Shown: positions 36,401-43,100 of the stretch, one piece after another | Layout: each line of letters begins with the position of its first letter | How positions within the stretch are numbered: position 1 is the stretch's first letter | DNA from: Trileptium ribeirensis | Lineage: Eukaryota; Nematoda; Enoplea; Enoplida; Thoracostomopsidae | Assembly: GCA_030248225.1 (NCBI GenBank) | Contig: JASANE010028542.1 | Location: 1-64,000, forward strand | Length of the DNA: 64,000 bases | Direction: 5' to 3' | The notes under the pieces: generated by a model | Told to the model about the DNA's origin: nothing | The model's database searches: none | What the model saw: the letters and a program-made list of their open reading frames with translations, nothing else | Program-made: the position numbers and the translations under genes

Positions 36401-38963
36401 GCTTGTACCGGCTACCGGGGGGGTAGCGTCAGCAAACATAAGCTAAATCACAATCTCAACTGTGCAGCGTCGGTATTTTGATAGAACAACCCTGCAGCAT
36501 AAAACTGGAACAACTCCAGTAAGCCGTAACAGAACCTAAATAGTTGGAATTTCAGTTTTCATAACAAAAGCCTAGCTAAGATGTTAAAACATTGAATGTC
36601 ATATTGCTGGTTTGAAACGTGGAAACTTGAAAGGCATTTGGTTAAAAAGACAGCTCTGACTCCGGCAGCCCCGCAAACAAATGCGTTTTCTTGTAATAAT
36701 GTGCCGAGAGGTAAATGCTTTACAAATGAAGAAAGCCTCGGCTCTGGGTTCAACACGAGGGGCAAGAAAGCCAGGTTTTCAAGCATTCCGGCACAATGAC
36801 CCGCTTTTCCAATGGAAGCTAGGCTCAGCTCTTAGGCTCCTAATCATAAAAGTTTGGCGATTCAGTAGTATACTACAGAAAAGACACAAAACAAACCAAC
36901 TATACATACATTTGCTTTCGAAAATTTTTGGTTTCAGGAAGGAATTTTAATACAAATTTTATGTGCTTTGGACCGATTGGAAACAAAAAATTTGCCGAGA
37001 CGCGATGAACCGGGAGGAGCCCAAAATTTTGCCAGGGGCACGAATCGGAGTGGACTTGGTTTTTATCAGAGGGCAGTAGTCATTTTCCAGACCCGAACCC
37101 TCCAATTTGGAGAGTCCAGCCCTGAGTTCCATGCAGGATAAGCTCAGCCTTGGCTTTCGTGTGTGTGGCTTTGGTCGGAGGCTTTGAATGGCTAGGCAAA
37201 CAAATATTCCAGATCCTGGAGGAAACTTGGAGAAAAATTTAGCAGACGAACAGCTAACCAAAGAAACTGAAGGACCTAAATTCATGGTTTTGACGATGGT
37301 TGGGGTATATAGTTTTCAGTGTGTATTTGTTGAAACGGAGCGAGCCTGGGTAGCGGAGTTGTTTTAAATAGTGTTTAATAGGATAACTTCATCGTATAAC
37401 TTCTCACCTGGTTGATGGATTTTCATAATTTTTTCCGCGTAATGAAATATGGCTGCTCTCATGATTTCCTGTATAAATTTTCGGAAAACCGATATGAATT
37501 GAGGACTTTTTGATTTTGGAGATTTGGCGTCACCCAAAGGGGTTATCGTCAGACCTATCGAAAAGAATCTTCTCGTTGAGGGTTGCTTTTTTGCCAAGGC
37601 AACTGTTTTCGAGCTATGAGTCTGAGTTTAAAAAATACCCCGACAAAAGTGAAGTTTTCAAAATTTTACAAAGCAAATTTTTGTTTATTGTATTGGAACA
37701 CAGGGAGTTCCCATGATTCGGATCTTGCTAATACTGCAAACGTCATAAGTTGGGCATTCATGTATCTCTGTGAAGGAACATGTAGGTCCACCCACCAAAA
37801 TATACAAGGTCAGTCAGGCATGTTACCAGCACGCACATAACCGCATCATGGTATATTTGTTCCCAGGTACCCGCTTGGCAATCGATATTGCTATGCAGAC
37901 CATTTTGGCTTACTTGTTTCAGAGATGTACAACTAAAGGGCCCCTGTGTTGGTTCAGGCGTAATGGGCCGTATCTTGCTGCAAGGCAGCATGTGCCGACT
38001 GAGTCACGCTTCTTATATGATTAGCTATAGAATCTGTTCGCTGCGGTACGGCATTGTTAGCTTACATTGACCGTGGGCCATGCTATTGCATGTGCGTCGC
38101 TTTCCTAACCCAATAACTGTACACTTCACAGTCTTTGATTGTGTATTTTCAGAGGCAGCCCGTCGACTGCCGGAGGCGAACTCTCGGCACAGCATTCCTC
38201 AACCGGTCACTTGCTTCCCGGCTCCCTGCTCAATCGCGAATGGGAGATTGTCACCGTCGAAGAAGTGAAACGTCGCCTTTCGCTTGCTGACCTCATGGAC
38301 ATATCGCGATTTCCGCTTCCACCTGGAGCCTCGTCGTCGACGATACTTAGCGAAGCCCATATCCGGGCTATCCTGCCAATATTGCCGGCTCGAGCCGAGG
38401 GATATCCGTGGAACATGGTGTATTCAACCGCCGAGCACGGGTTTAGCCTCCGGACCCTGTATCGAAATTTTAGCGCCGCCTCGTGGCTTAGTGACGAGCT
38501 ATCTCCCACCCTTCTTGTGGTCCAGTCCACGACAAAGACTATTTTTGGAGCTATCGTTTCGAATCCGATTCATATTTCCGAGCATTTTTACGGCACCGGT
38601 GAGTCGTTGCTGTTCTCCTTTGCAAGCGAACTGGACAGCTGTAGCTCGGACTCCGAAGATGGTAGCAGCTTCACGTACAACAAAGGGGCCTTAGGTCGGA
38701 AGGATATTTCGGATTCCGTAGCAAACGTGTCGCTTAAAACCTACAAATGGACTGGCGAGAATCAATTTTTTGTCAAAGGCGGACTACAATCGCTAGCTAT
38801 TGGCGCAGGCGCTGGCCGATTTGGCCTTTGGTTGGACGCGGACTTGTACCGAGGTCGAACGCAGTCCTGTGCCACTTTTGGAAATCCGCCGCTGAATGGA
38901 AGCGGCGAAACGGACTTTCTTATCGCTAAGGTGGAGGCGTGGGGATTCAGTATGAGCCTTTAA
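6277..38963 (+). CDS. OXR1: OXR1/NCOA7/mustard-type LysM-GRAM-TLDc protein (whole spliced gene)
   Basis: Join: 6277-6409, 8350-8555, 10355-10577, 11574-11680, 12836-13686, 14831-16436, 27552-27778, 38153-38963, with an optional cassette exon 31665-31880. Every junction has GT and AG and the phases agree. The total is 4,164 nt, or 1,387 residues (1,459 with the cassette). Domain order is LysM at about 41-83, charged helix at about 86-131, GRAM-like at about 208-275, disordered acidic region at 276-720, twelve 11-mers at 722-853, coiled coil at about 908-950, the FFIQWSP module at about 1043-1075, and TLDc at about 1182-1385. This is the architecture of long OXR1/NCOA7 isoforms. The family is known for protection against oxidative stress, and its TLDc domain for association with the V-ATPase. 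The protein is longer than typical OXR1 because of the disordered and 11-mer regions. The functional role here is inferred from the family. Confidence 0.93.
6410..8349 (+). other. OXR1 intron 1
   Basis: This is a 1.94 kb intron. Apart from the hAT-type element (7067-8234) it is AT-rich DNA with no ORF I would defend. Small ORFs around 6739-7243 overlap the CCGG-rich transposon end or intron and look incidental. Confidence 0.8.
7067..8234 (+). mobile_element. Non-autonomous hAT-type DNA transposon, copy A (1,168 bp)
   Basis: The left end reads CAGGGAGTTACCGGAATGCC. The right end reads inward as CAGGGAATAACCGGAACC. The flanks carry the perfect 8 bp target duplication GTAAATAT (7059-7066 and 8235-8242). 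CAGGG termini with 8 bp duplications are the hAT superfamily signature. The subterminal parts are packed with GGTTCCGG motifs and their complement. No transposase ORF is present; the interior is AT-rich with only short spurious ORFs. It lies in intron 1 of the OXR1 homologue. A second, inverted copy lies at 21804-22778. Confidence 0.92.
8350..8555 (+). CDS. OXR1: OXR1 exon 2: LysM domain and start of charged helix
   Basis: The acceptor is TTGTTGCAG. The exon reads DTDTLERIAALYDLTPSE then LMKLNRLSSRMVFPGQCLFV, a clear LysM fold with the conserved L..LN motif and the PGQ-L-VP end. It continues into a highly charged alpha-helical stretch (EARAREAREQKERRERQRAE) and stops in phase 0 at a GTAAGT donor after codon ATG. 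In OXR1-type proteins the LysM domain is intracellular and does not imply bacterial peptidoglycan binding. Confidence 0.93.
8556..10354 (+). other. OXR1 intron 2
   Basis: This 1.8 kb AT-rich intron has no coding signal. Around 9470-9910 it contains phrases rich in CCCC/GGGG next to AATTTTGG that resemble short segments elsewhere in the window (17020, 37020, 50200, 50530), probably a decayed dispersed repeat. Confidence 0.75.
10355..10577 (+). CDS. OXR1: OXR1 exon 3: charged helix end and Ser-rich linker
   Basis: The acceptor is TATATTTAG, phase 0. The reading frame KEAAEQAKRQAVQQKRA continues the charged helix begun in exon 2, which is the main evidence for the splice. A Ser-rich linker with a proline patch (DDLPLPLSPPG) follows, and then K-rich sequence. 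The exon ends in phase 1 at a GTAAGT donor after 74 codons. No catalytic domain is visible. An overlapping ORF at 10342-10524 is in another frame and is a shadow. Confidence 0.82.
10578..11573 (+). other. OXR1 intron 3 with solo hAT-like CCGG end
   Basis: This 1 kb intron has at about 11187-11232 a short stretch, GCCGGAACCGGAATTCCGGC, matching the subterminal sequence of the hAT-type copies at 7067 and 21804, but no complete element or target duplication. Otherwise nothing is seen. Confidence 0.6.
11574..11680 (+). CDS. OXR1: OXR1 exon 4: start of GRAM-like module
   Basis: The acceptor is TTTTCTAG. The frame reads KSADDSATPTSPEP and then WQRFIKLNVKHFTE, ending in phase 0 at a GTTAGT donor. 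Human OXR1 has FLKINCRYITDG at the same place, just before the GRAM-like segment, so the identity is secure although the exon is short (107 nt). The Pro/Thr/Asp stretch before it is a plain linker. Confidence 0.85.
11681..12835 (+). other. OXR1 intron 4
   Basis: This is a 1.15 kb intron. It includes a 129-codon open frame (11628-12017) that begins in exon 4 in a different frame, and its antisense partner. Neither has recognisable content and both look like chance. I see no repeats. Confidence 0.75.
12836..13686 (+). CDS. OXR1: OXR1 exon 5: GRAM-like module and acidic disordered region
   Basis: The acceptor is CGATTTTCAG, phase 0. The first part reads GTLLVTPNCIMFDPDLNHPL, then ENGADRYGMIAKLDHIVSAG and LYKDI. 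This is the family signature found as VTPNNIMFDP...DPLV in human OXR1. The remaining roughly 230 codons are Ser/Asp/Glu-rich and have no recognised domain. The frame stays open to a stop at 13841-13843, but a GTTAGT donor at 13687 (phase 2) joins exon 6 in frame as SLER-EWSDGLRDQLERE. The 52 codons beyond the donor are therefore read-through of the intron and could matter only if the intron is retained. Confidence 0.88.
13687..14830 (+). other. OXR1 intron 5
   Basis: This 1.14 kb intron opens with the 52 read-through codons after exon 5 (stop at 13841). The rest is AT-rich with a short AGTAGTAGT run near 14520. No further gene signal is seen. Confidence 0.75.
14831..16436 (+). CDS. OXR1: OXR1 exon 6: disordered region, twelve 11-residue repeats, coiled coil
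   Basis: The acceptor is TTTGCTTTAG, phase 2. The exon has 535 codons. It opens REWSDGLRDQLEREFGPRIS, followed by a Glu/Ala-rich acidic stretch, a basic Ser/Arg stretch and polyGln. The 11-mer block occupies 15474-15869. A Glu/Arg/Gln-rich coiled coil (around EIEQRRQRSVAKLEELKTKA) follows at about 16040-16165. The end, LPYFFCLKLDRKKRKALI, corresponds to the segment before the FFIQWSP module in OXR1. The donor GTTAGT at 16437 is in phase 0. A 270-residue antisense ORF at 14855-15667 is a shadow caused by the repetitive coding sequence. An upstream start at 14691 is intronic. Confidence 0.9.
15474..15869 (+). repeat. OXR1: Coding 11-mer repeat (12 units, 33 bp each) inside OXR1 exon 6
   Basis: Twelve contiguous 11-residue units alternate between two types, AHQVGGALSTG and AHTVTGAIGSG, giving a 22-residue (66 bp) higher period. 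All units keep A at position 1, V or I and L at the hydrophobic positions, and G or S at the end. DNA identity between units is visible but diverged, with many synonymous changes, so selection appears to hold the protein pattern. Eleven-residue periodicity is the hallmark of 3-11 amphipathic helices in synucleins, perilipins and apolipoproteins, and of group 3 LEA proteins. These units are unusually poor in charged residues. Membrane or lipid binding is an inference. Confidence 0.92.
17860..17975. other. Compact double-hairpin block, possible structured RNA or repeat remnant
   Basis: Two perfect stems lie side by side. CCGCAGGA (17860-17867) pairs with TCCTGCGG (17891-17898). GCCTGAGAG (17916-17924) pairs with CTCTCAGGC (17967-17975) and encloses a shorter TGAC/GTCA pairing. 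The 116 bp block is GC-rich inside an AT-rich intron. No known RNA family consensus is recognised, and promoter elements were not found. Confidence 0.4.
21350..21766 (-). mobile_element. Putative tRNA-derived SINE with internally duplicated body
   Basis: Downstream of the tRNA-like head (reading the minus strand) lies a body in which a segment of about 162 bp occurs twice. AAAATTCCTGG, then a GGCGGACCC or GGCAGACCC block, then a GATTCCGATG block occur at about 21419-21515 and 21582-21670. Ends and target duplications are not clear. It sits only 37 bp from the hAT-type copy at 21804. Confidence 0.45.
21697..21766 (-). tRNA. tRNA-Ala(TGC)-like pseudogene, probably the head of a SINE
   Basis: On the minus strand the sequence folds as a tRNA. 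It has D-arm GTGT/GCGC with the A-box TGGTGTAATGG, anticodon stem CTAGT/GCTAG around loop CTTGCAA (anticodon TGC), and T-arm CCAGG/CCCGG with the B-box GGTTCTAGTCC. Defects are mismatches in the acceptor stem, one T-stem mismatch and a 3-nt variable loop. It is therefore a pseudogene or tRNA-derived SINE head rather than a working tRNA. Confidence 0.6.
21804..22778 (-). mobile_element. Non-autonomous hAT-type DNA transposon, copy B (975 bp, inverted)
   Basis: The left end CAGGGAATAACCGGAACC and the right end match the termini of copy A in inverse orientation. The last base at 22778 is A instead of G. The target duplication ATGCTAGC is perfect (21796-21803 and 22779-22786). Relative to copy A it lacks about 250 bp corresponding to roughly 7904-8150, and it carries 83 bp of other sequence at 22519-22601. 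There is no transposase ORF. Confidence 0.92.
22519..22601. repeat. 83 bp insert in transposon copy B, also at 23057-23139
   Basis: GGGTTTATCCTACGATTATC starts a block that recurs 538 bp downstream, outside the transposon, in the same orientation with about three mismatches. Copy A has a different short sequence (about 15 bp) at the equivalent place, so this is a replacement or insertion specific to copy B. Confidence 0.85.
23057..23139. repeat. Second copy of the 83 bp block
   Basis: This is a direct repeat of 22519-22601, preceded by a G-rich run and followed by unrelated sequence. Its end ACGTGCGGGCGAATTC matches the other copy's ACGTGCGGGCAAATTC. It is either the donor or another insertion of the same unit. 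Confidence 0.85.
26757..27010. repeat. Minisatellite, about 46 bp unit, five diverging copies
   Basis: The units centre on AATGTTGGCCATTACACTG followed by TGGCCAGGATTAATGGGG, spaced 45 to 47 bp apart. The outer copies are the most diverged. It lies in the OXR1 intron 6, about 540 bp before exon 7. Confidence 0.9.
27552..27778 (+). CDS. OXR1: OXR1 exon 7: FFIQWSP module and acidic linker
   Basis: The acceptor is CTTGTTCAG, phase 0. It reads GKNEFWFTVPKDKADALYMF then FIQWSPDKYA, matching KYWFAVPRERTDHLYAFFIQ-WSP of human OXR1. An Asp/Ser linker and a Gly-rich tract follow, then GFVIIDSEEEDASLIK. It ends in phase 2 at CAA|GTAAGT. This exon follows an 11.1 kb intron, the longest in the gene. Confidence 0.92.
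28990..29556. repeat. Tandem repeat, 135 bp unit, about four copies
   Basis: ATGAGTATGACCAAGTGTCG recurs at 29116, 29251 and 29386, with a variant at 29522. The central units are almost identical and the outer ones diverged. Within each unit a short phrase (TCCTTGGGGGTTAA and CTCCTTGGGGTTAA) is itself duplicated. Confidence 0.93.
31248..31385. repeat. Two-copy direct repeat, 68 bp
   Basis: TCAGGGCTGAT begins a unit at 31248 and again at 31316. The units share GAATTGG and CTTGGCT/TTTGGCT blocks and differ at roughly a fifth of positions. It lies about 280 bp before the cassette exon. Confidence 0.8.
31665..31880 (+). CDS. OXR1: OXR1 candidate cassette exon, 72 codons
   Basis: This stretch sits between exon 7 and the TLDc exon. 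It has an ACAATTAG acceptor, a GTAAGC donor, 216 nt (a multiple of 3) and phase 2 at both ends, so it can be included or skipped without changing frame. It reads KAKFLRQLALTQAKLWAKPA, then a Lys/Arg/Ser-rich tail ending MKRLSE. Composition is coding-like against AT-rich flanks. The region it would enter, the linker before the REWE-VVS-like segment, is variable in length in OXR1 homologues. I know no domain in it. Chance alone could give one such open phase-matched stretch in a 10 kb intron, hence moderate confidence. Confidence 0.55.
31993..32103 (+). CDS. Orphan coding-like stretch, 37 codons, with good donor
   Basis: It begins at ATG 31993 directly after TTCTTGTAG and reads MIVSPKETLLRWPKGTIDAE then HFVMFAASLLRALCGTQ, ending at CAA|GTAAGT. 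The donor is excellent and composition is coding-like. However, its phase (0 at both ends) does not fit the phase-2 exons on either side, so it cannot be part of the OXR1 transcript as I read it. It may be a first exon of another transcript or chance. Confidence 0.25.
35405..35580. repeat. Tandem repeat, 60-61 bp unit, three copies
   Basis: GACATTTATGATCGAAATAG recurs at about 35407, 35468 and 35528. Near-identical copies end CTAAGAACGCGGGCAAAGCT. The open frame through it (35276-35704) is a by-product of the repeat and is not supported as a gene. Confidence 0.93.
38153..38963 (+). CDS. OXR1: OXR1 last exon: TLDc domain and stop
   Basis: The acceptor is GTATTTTCAG, phase 2. After a Ser-rich start comes NREWEIVTVEEVKRRLS, the pre-TLDc segment of OXR1. 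The TLDc domain follows with its landmarks: EGYPWNMVYSTAEHGFSLRT, LYRNF, FGAIVSN, HFYGTGESLLFSF, YKWTGENQFFVKGG, SLAIGAGAGRFGLWLDADLY and SCATFGNPPL, ending VEAWGFSMSL and TAA. Compared with human OXR1 there is an extra Ser/Asp-rich segment of about 35 residues (about 1278-1312) between the LLFSF strand and YKWTGEN. The overlapping reverse and +2 ORFs in this span are shadows. Confidence 0.97.
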
Positions 38964-40554
38964 TGCTCGGGAAATGCCAAGTTCGTATCGCCCGTGTACA
39001 TTCCTAGTGCGTCTTCAGTTTCTACTATAAACGAGAGAACGGATAATTGCCAAATACAATGGGATTATTCCTCTTCTCGATATATTTTTGTAGCCCGTTT
39101 CTCATATGGCCATGTCAAGTGCACACTCAGCTGTAAATATAGTATTTACTAATGCCAATACAATTATAGCAACTGTGATAATATTTTGAATGTGTTTTCC
39201 GTAGAAATTTAACATTAAGCTTTTTGCTCCGTTATTTGGATATTTGGCCCTGTCCTATTTGGGGCAAAATTTAGGGAAGGGGTTACCATCTTTTCAGCTA
39301 TACCCTACAATCTCTGGGCCCCAAACATCTCATACCCCCAACAGAGACCTTTTCGAGATCAGGCTAGCCTTTTCAGCTATACTTGATTGTTGTCGTTTAT
39401 TGTATGTTTTTACTCGGTTTAAAAATGAATAATAGGTGCCTTTTTCGGCATTTAAACGCCTAAAGCTGCGCTTAAAATTAACCAACCGTACCTCCATGGG
39501 ATGGCATTTGACACAGAATCGATTGAAAAAGGTTTTGCGGCAATATATATTTAAAGAGGGGCAGCCGATGACCCCGTAATGTGAAGGGAGGCAGAAAAGG
39601 CCAACATCTCTGGATTTTTTAATTTTGGCTATACCTTGACGTTGGAGGTACGGATTGAGCTGGTTCTTAATGACTCTACGTAAAAAAACTCGTAGTGTCC
39701 AAATATGGTTTGACTCTAGGGTTCGATGTGCAGGAGACCATGCTATTTGATGCAAGGAACAAATGCCTAATATGAAAAAGAATAAGTTGACGATAATTCG
39801 GACAGTACCATAAGCGGGGCAACAACTTTATAGGGTAAATTGGGATGTTGAGCACGGCGGTGGTGGCGTCAAAATTTAAATTAAATTTGTGTGGTGATGT
39901 TACACTACTGGGTTCGGATTGCTTAAGGGAGATGTGTCGTAGTATACCATATTTCTGTTTAACATGAGCTGTTTAGTGATACATTCTTGGCTGAAGTTAT
40001 CAATTTATGCTACTATAATAGATGTTTCTCAATCCAGATGTAGTCAAACGGGTTTTATAGGATTGAAAGTTTTTGGGGATATTTTTTATATTTCGTACAT
40101 CGCCATTCAAAATTATGCCTGAGAGCTTCACGACACTTAGATAGCAGGGATGCTCAAAAATTTTTATTCGGTGTTAAGAGCAGTTGTAAAGTTGAACTGA
40201 GAGTGCTGTTGATGTCGGGTATCTGGCTGGGAAGAGGAACGCTGTTGACGGGGCCAATGTTGAATTGCGGGGTCTTGAAGCCATTATTATTTATCTAAAA
40301 GGAATGCAATTAAAATAAAAATGCTATATAGAAAGCTGTGAGAAAAAACAACTTTGACTATGGCTTAGTTTAAACATGGACCGAAATCTGAGGCGCTGTA
40401 AAAAGTCCCTATGATTTCGGCGTTTTCAGCAGGAATGGGGTGCCCGGTCAGGGGTCAGATCCTCAAGAGGGGTAACAGCCCATACCTTCTATGAGCATGT
40501 ATGGCTTAGTTTAATACCACAGTTACTGGCTTTGTTCTTGTTGCGATATTTCAG
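38964..40554. other. Region downstream of OXR1; 3' UTR and intergenic
   Basis: I see no canonical AATAAA soon after the stop. A 141-codon minus-strand ORF (39330-39755, Lys/Arg-rich, no recognised domain) is the only long frame. Its composition matches the AT-rich surroundings and I do not regard it as a demonstrated gene. Confidence 0.6.
39330..39755 (-). CDS. Hypothetical 141-residue ORF, doubtful
   Basis: This is an uninterrupted minus-strand frame rich in Lys, Arg, Phe and Ser. I recognise no domain, signal peptide or membrane segment. There is no visible promoter and no splice partner. Its only support is length, which chance could provide in 64 kb. It could also be a relic of a mobile element. 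Confidence 0.15.
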   Translation of the reverse strand: MHQIAWSPAHRTLESNHIWTLRVFLRRVIKNQLNPYLQRQGIAKIKKSRDVGLFCLPSHYGVIGCPSLNIYCRKTFFNRFCVKCHPMEVRLVNFKRSFRRLNAEKGTYYSFLNRVKTYNKRQQSSIAEKASLISKRSLLGV

Positions 40555-40753
40555 TTTTTGGGATTATTTTGGTAACTACTGGGCGTCACCAACGCATATA
40601 AGTCAAGATATTACGGCGGCGTCTTTTTCTTCAAAAACGTCCCAAATGCCTGACTCTGGTATTTCAAAAGAATGTGTCTCGAGGCTGCTAGGATTAGGCC
40701 CACTTGCCAATGGGGAGCAGACATTGTTTTCCCCTTTATCCGTGAAATTTTGA
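40555..40753 (+). CDS. Possible terminal exon of an unidentified gene
   Basis: After a strong acceptor GCGATATTTCAG the frame reads FWDYFGNYWASPTHISQDIT, then a Ser-rich part and LLGLGPLANGEQTLFSPLSV, and stops at TGA. The composition is more coding-like than the flanks. No upstream exon with matching phase was found and no family is recognised. Confidence 0.25.
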
Positions 40754-41552
40754 GCTTGAGAAATGTAGAAAACGAAAATGTATTCTTTGATTGGATGTGT
40801 ATTTTATTGGTTTTTGTATGTTGTTCCTTTCGTTTTTAGTTGTGTTTAAACCATAATCGCGATATAGTAATTGCAATGGGTAACATTAATGTGATAATGT
40901 CTATAATCATTGTATTATTATCGTTGTGTTAATGCATCTTATAACGAAAATATGTGTTGGAATTTTATTTGCTATTATTGACTAAGGTCCGAATTGCGCC
41001 GTTTCAACTTAGCCTTACTGAACTTATAAGCCTAAATGTATTTTACCTTAGATATGTGAAGTTTCTGATGCAGTAAATGATCTCAAAATTGATTGTACGC
41101 CTCAAAATGTAGTGACAGCTTCTGTGCTTTGGACGTATCAAGATTCGAATAAGCTGATCCAACAAGATATGTGAGGCTACGTGAAAATGGACAGATATTT
41201 TAGCACAAAATGTCATCTGTAAGACATGAGCCATGGTATGACTGCGATAAACTCGATATTTGGAAGCGATTAGTCGCACCCGTCTCTTACCTCGGCTAAG
41301 AATAGTCACATAATATGTCGTAATGGTTGTTGTCTTTAACTTAAGAAAATTTGGTCATTAAAGTTTTCTTTTTCTTCGCGCATCGGTGTGAGTCTAGTGG
41401 GTTATTGGCATTAAACATTGCGCAATTTATGCATTATTCCTGTGGGGAATAAAATTATCGTTGGTTGGTTTGAAGCATATGTCTTCAAGATTTTTCTTCA
41501 ATGAGCCGCATAACCTTATTTCACTACGAATTTTGGGCATTCGCATCAGTTT

Positions 41553-42000
41553 CAGAGCTACTGATTGAGAATTGATCGGACCACAGGGCGCCCATTCTCT
41601 GAGCTTTGGAAGAAACAAGCCGAAATGAAACTAAAATGGAGGTGTGGCGCTTTATAGATGATATTATTCAGAGCTACTGATTGAGAATTGATCGGACCAC
41701 AGGGCGCCCATTCTCTGAGCTTTGGAAGAAACAAGCCGAAATGAAACTAAAATGGAGGTGTGGCGCTTTATAGATGATATTATTCAGAGCTACTGATTGA
41801 GAATTGATCGGACCACAGGGCGCCCATTCTCTGAGCTTTGGAAGAAACGAAATGAAACTAAAATGGAGGTGTGGCGCTTTATAGATGATATTATTCAGAG
41901 CTACTGATTGAGAATTGATCGGACCACAGGGCGCCCATTCTCTGAGCTTTGGAAGAAACGAAATGAAACTAAAATGGAGGTGTGGCGCTTTATATTATTC
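41553..42000. repeat. Tandem repeat, 116 bp then 111 bp units, four copies
   Basis: CAGAGCTACTGATTGAGAAT recurs at 41553, 41669, 41785 and 41896. The last two units lack 5 bp (CAAGC) after GGAAGAAA. The final unit is truncated at TTTATATTATTCAG. That TTATTCAG is the acceptor of the candidate exon at 42003, so the array abuts it. Part of the last unit stays open in the exon's frame (from 41908). Confidence 0.93.
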
Positions 42001-42002
42001 AG

Positions 42003-42667
42003 CGCTAAAGCACGGCTGTACCGGAAAAAACCACGGCGGTGCAAGATTGACCCACCACGTCTGAGCAACCAGGTTAGCACTATTAGCACTGAAATTCAGT
42101 CTTTTTCGCCTGTTGTGATATTAGTACAGCACACTTATACGATCCTGCGAGCTATATATACATTTTGATAGCTTTGAAACGACTTTTCAGTGACACATTT
42201 CGAATAACAATCTTTCGAAAGCAAAAATTACTTAGCTAAATACGTGGAATTATTTAGCGTGGCTATAATCATTTAATTAAAAGCCAATGCAAGCTGTTGT
42301 GAGACTTCAAAACTGAAGCTCTCTCCTTTAGTCGCGCCGCCAGCGTTTCCTTCTCGACAACCCAGACCGCGCGTCGTGTTTCTTGCCAATTCGAGAGCTT
42401 AAAATTTGGAGGTATGCACAATTTGTCATTTTCAAAATAAATTGCCATATTTAAATAATTATTTCTAGTAAAAGTGGGTCCAAACTTTGGTTAGGAATTG
42501 AAAAATCCAAAGTATCCAATTTTGTGTGTTGTAACATGTTTATTTATTGTGTCGTTTTGCTTGCCGACTTTCGTTCCGACGAGTTGTCAAAGTTAGTTTC
42601 ATCGCTTGGCGTTCCCAGCCCGAGTCAAGCTGAGTTTTGGCCAGAGTATGTTGACACTTTTTTCTGA
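42003..42667 (+). CDS. Candidate three-exon gene (3' part), function unknown
   Basis: Join 42003-42072, 42332-42411, 42469-42667. Acceptors are TTATTCAG, TCCTTTAG and ATTTCTAG; donors are GTTAGC and GTATGC. The phases fit, giving GCT-started AKARLYRKKPRRCKIDPPRL, SNQ, SRRQRFLLDNPDRASCFLPI, RELKIW, then KSGSKLWLGIEKSKVSNF and SDELSKLVSSLGVPSPSQAE, FWPEYVDTFF and TGA. The N-terminal part is strongly basic. The 5' exons were not found; alternatively the frame starts inside the last 116 bp repeat unit. A GTATGT inside FWPE could be an alternative donor. No homologue is recognised. Three consistent junctions in 670 bp make chance less likely but not excluded. Confidence 0.42.
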
Positions 42668-42724
42668 GCCAGCAAATGCACTTTGTGAGCTTATATTATT
42701 GATTGGGAACGGTGACGTAGCCAG

Positions 42725-43100
42725 TTGCCCATTTGGTTGTTGGCCACCTAGCAGCGAGTCGACGCCCCCAATTGCCCATTTGGTTGTTGGCCACCTAGCA
42801 GCGAGTCGACGCCCCCAATTGCCCATTTGGTTGTTGGCCACCTAGCAGCGAGTCGACGCCCCCAATTGCCCATTTGGTTGTTGGCCACCTAGCAGCGAGT
42901 CGACGCCCCCAATTGCCCATTTGGTTGTTGGCCACCTCGCAGCGAGTCGACGTCCCCAATTGCACATTTGGTTGTTGGCCACCTAGCAGCGAGTCGACGT
43001 CCCCAATTGCACATTTGGTTGTTGGCCAATTAGCAGCGAGTCGACGTCCCCAATTGCACATTTGGTTGTTGGCCACCTAGAAGCCGCGAGTCGACGTCCC
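42725..43100. repeat. Minisatellite, 47 bp unit, about eight copies
   Basis: TTGCCCATTTGGTTGTTGGC recurs every 47 bp, each unit holding CAGCGAGTCGACG. The first five units read GCCCCCAATTGCCC. The later ones read GTCCCCAATTGCAC, so the array has two homogenised halves. It is GC-richer than its surroundings and begins 58 bp after the stop of the candidate gene at 42667. ORFs on both strands across it are artefacts of the repeat. Confidence 0.96.

Larger units (their letters stand above)
27779..38152 (+). other. OXR1 intron(s) between exon 7 and the TLDc exon
   Basis: These are about 10.4 kb interrupted only by the candidate cassette exon at 31665-31880. Tandem repeats occur at 28990-29556, 31248-31385 and 35405-35580. 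At about 28870-28960 the phrase TTTGTTTTACTATATATA and what follows resembles the right part of hAT-type copy A (8125-8180), a probable relic. Coding-like fragments at 30300-30480, 30660-30843 and 31993-32103 cannot be placed in frame. The rest (32104-35404, 35581-38152) shows nothing I can support. Confidence 0.7.

Noticed and set aside
42599..43080. ORFs on both strands across the 47 bp minisatellite
   Set aside because: The same repeat is read in several frames and on both strands, without start or splice evidence.
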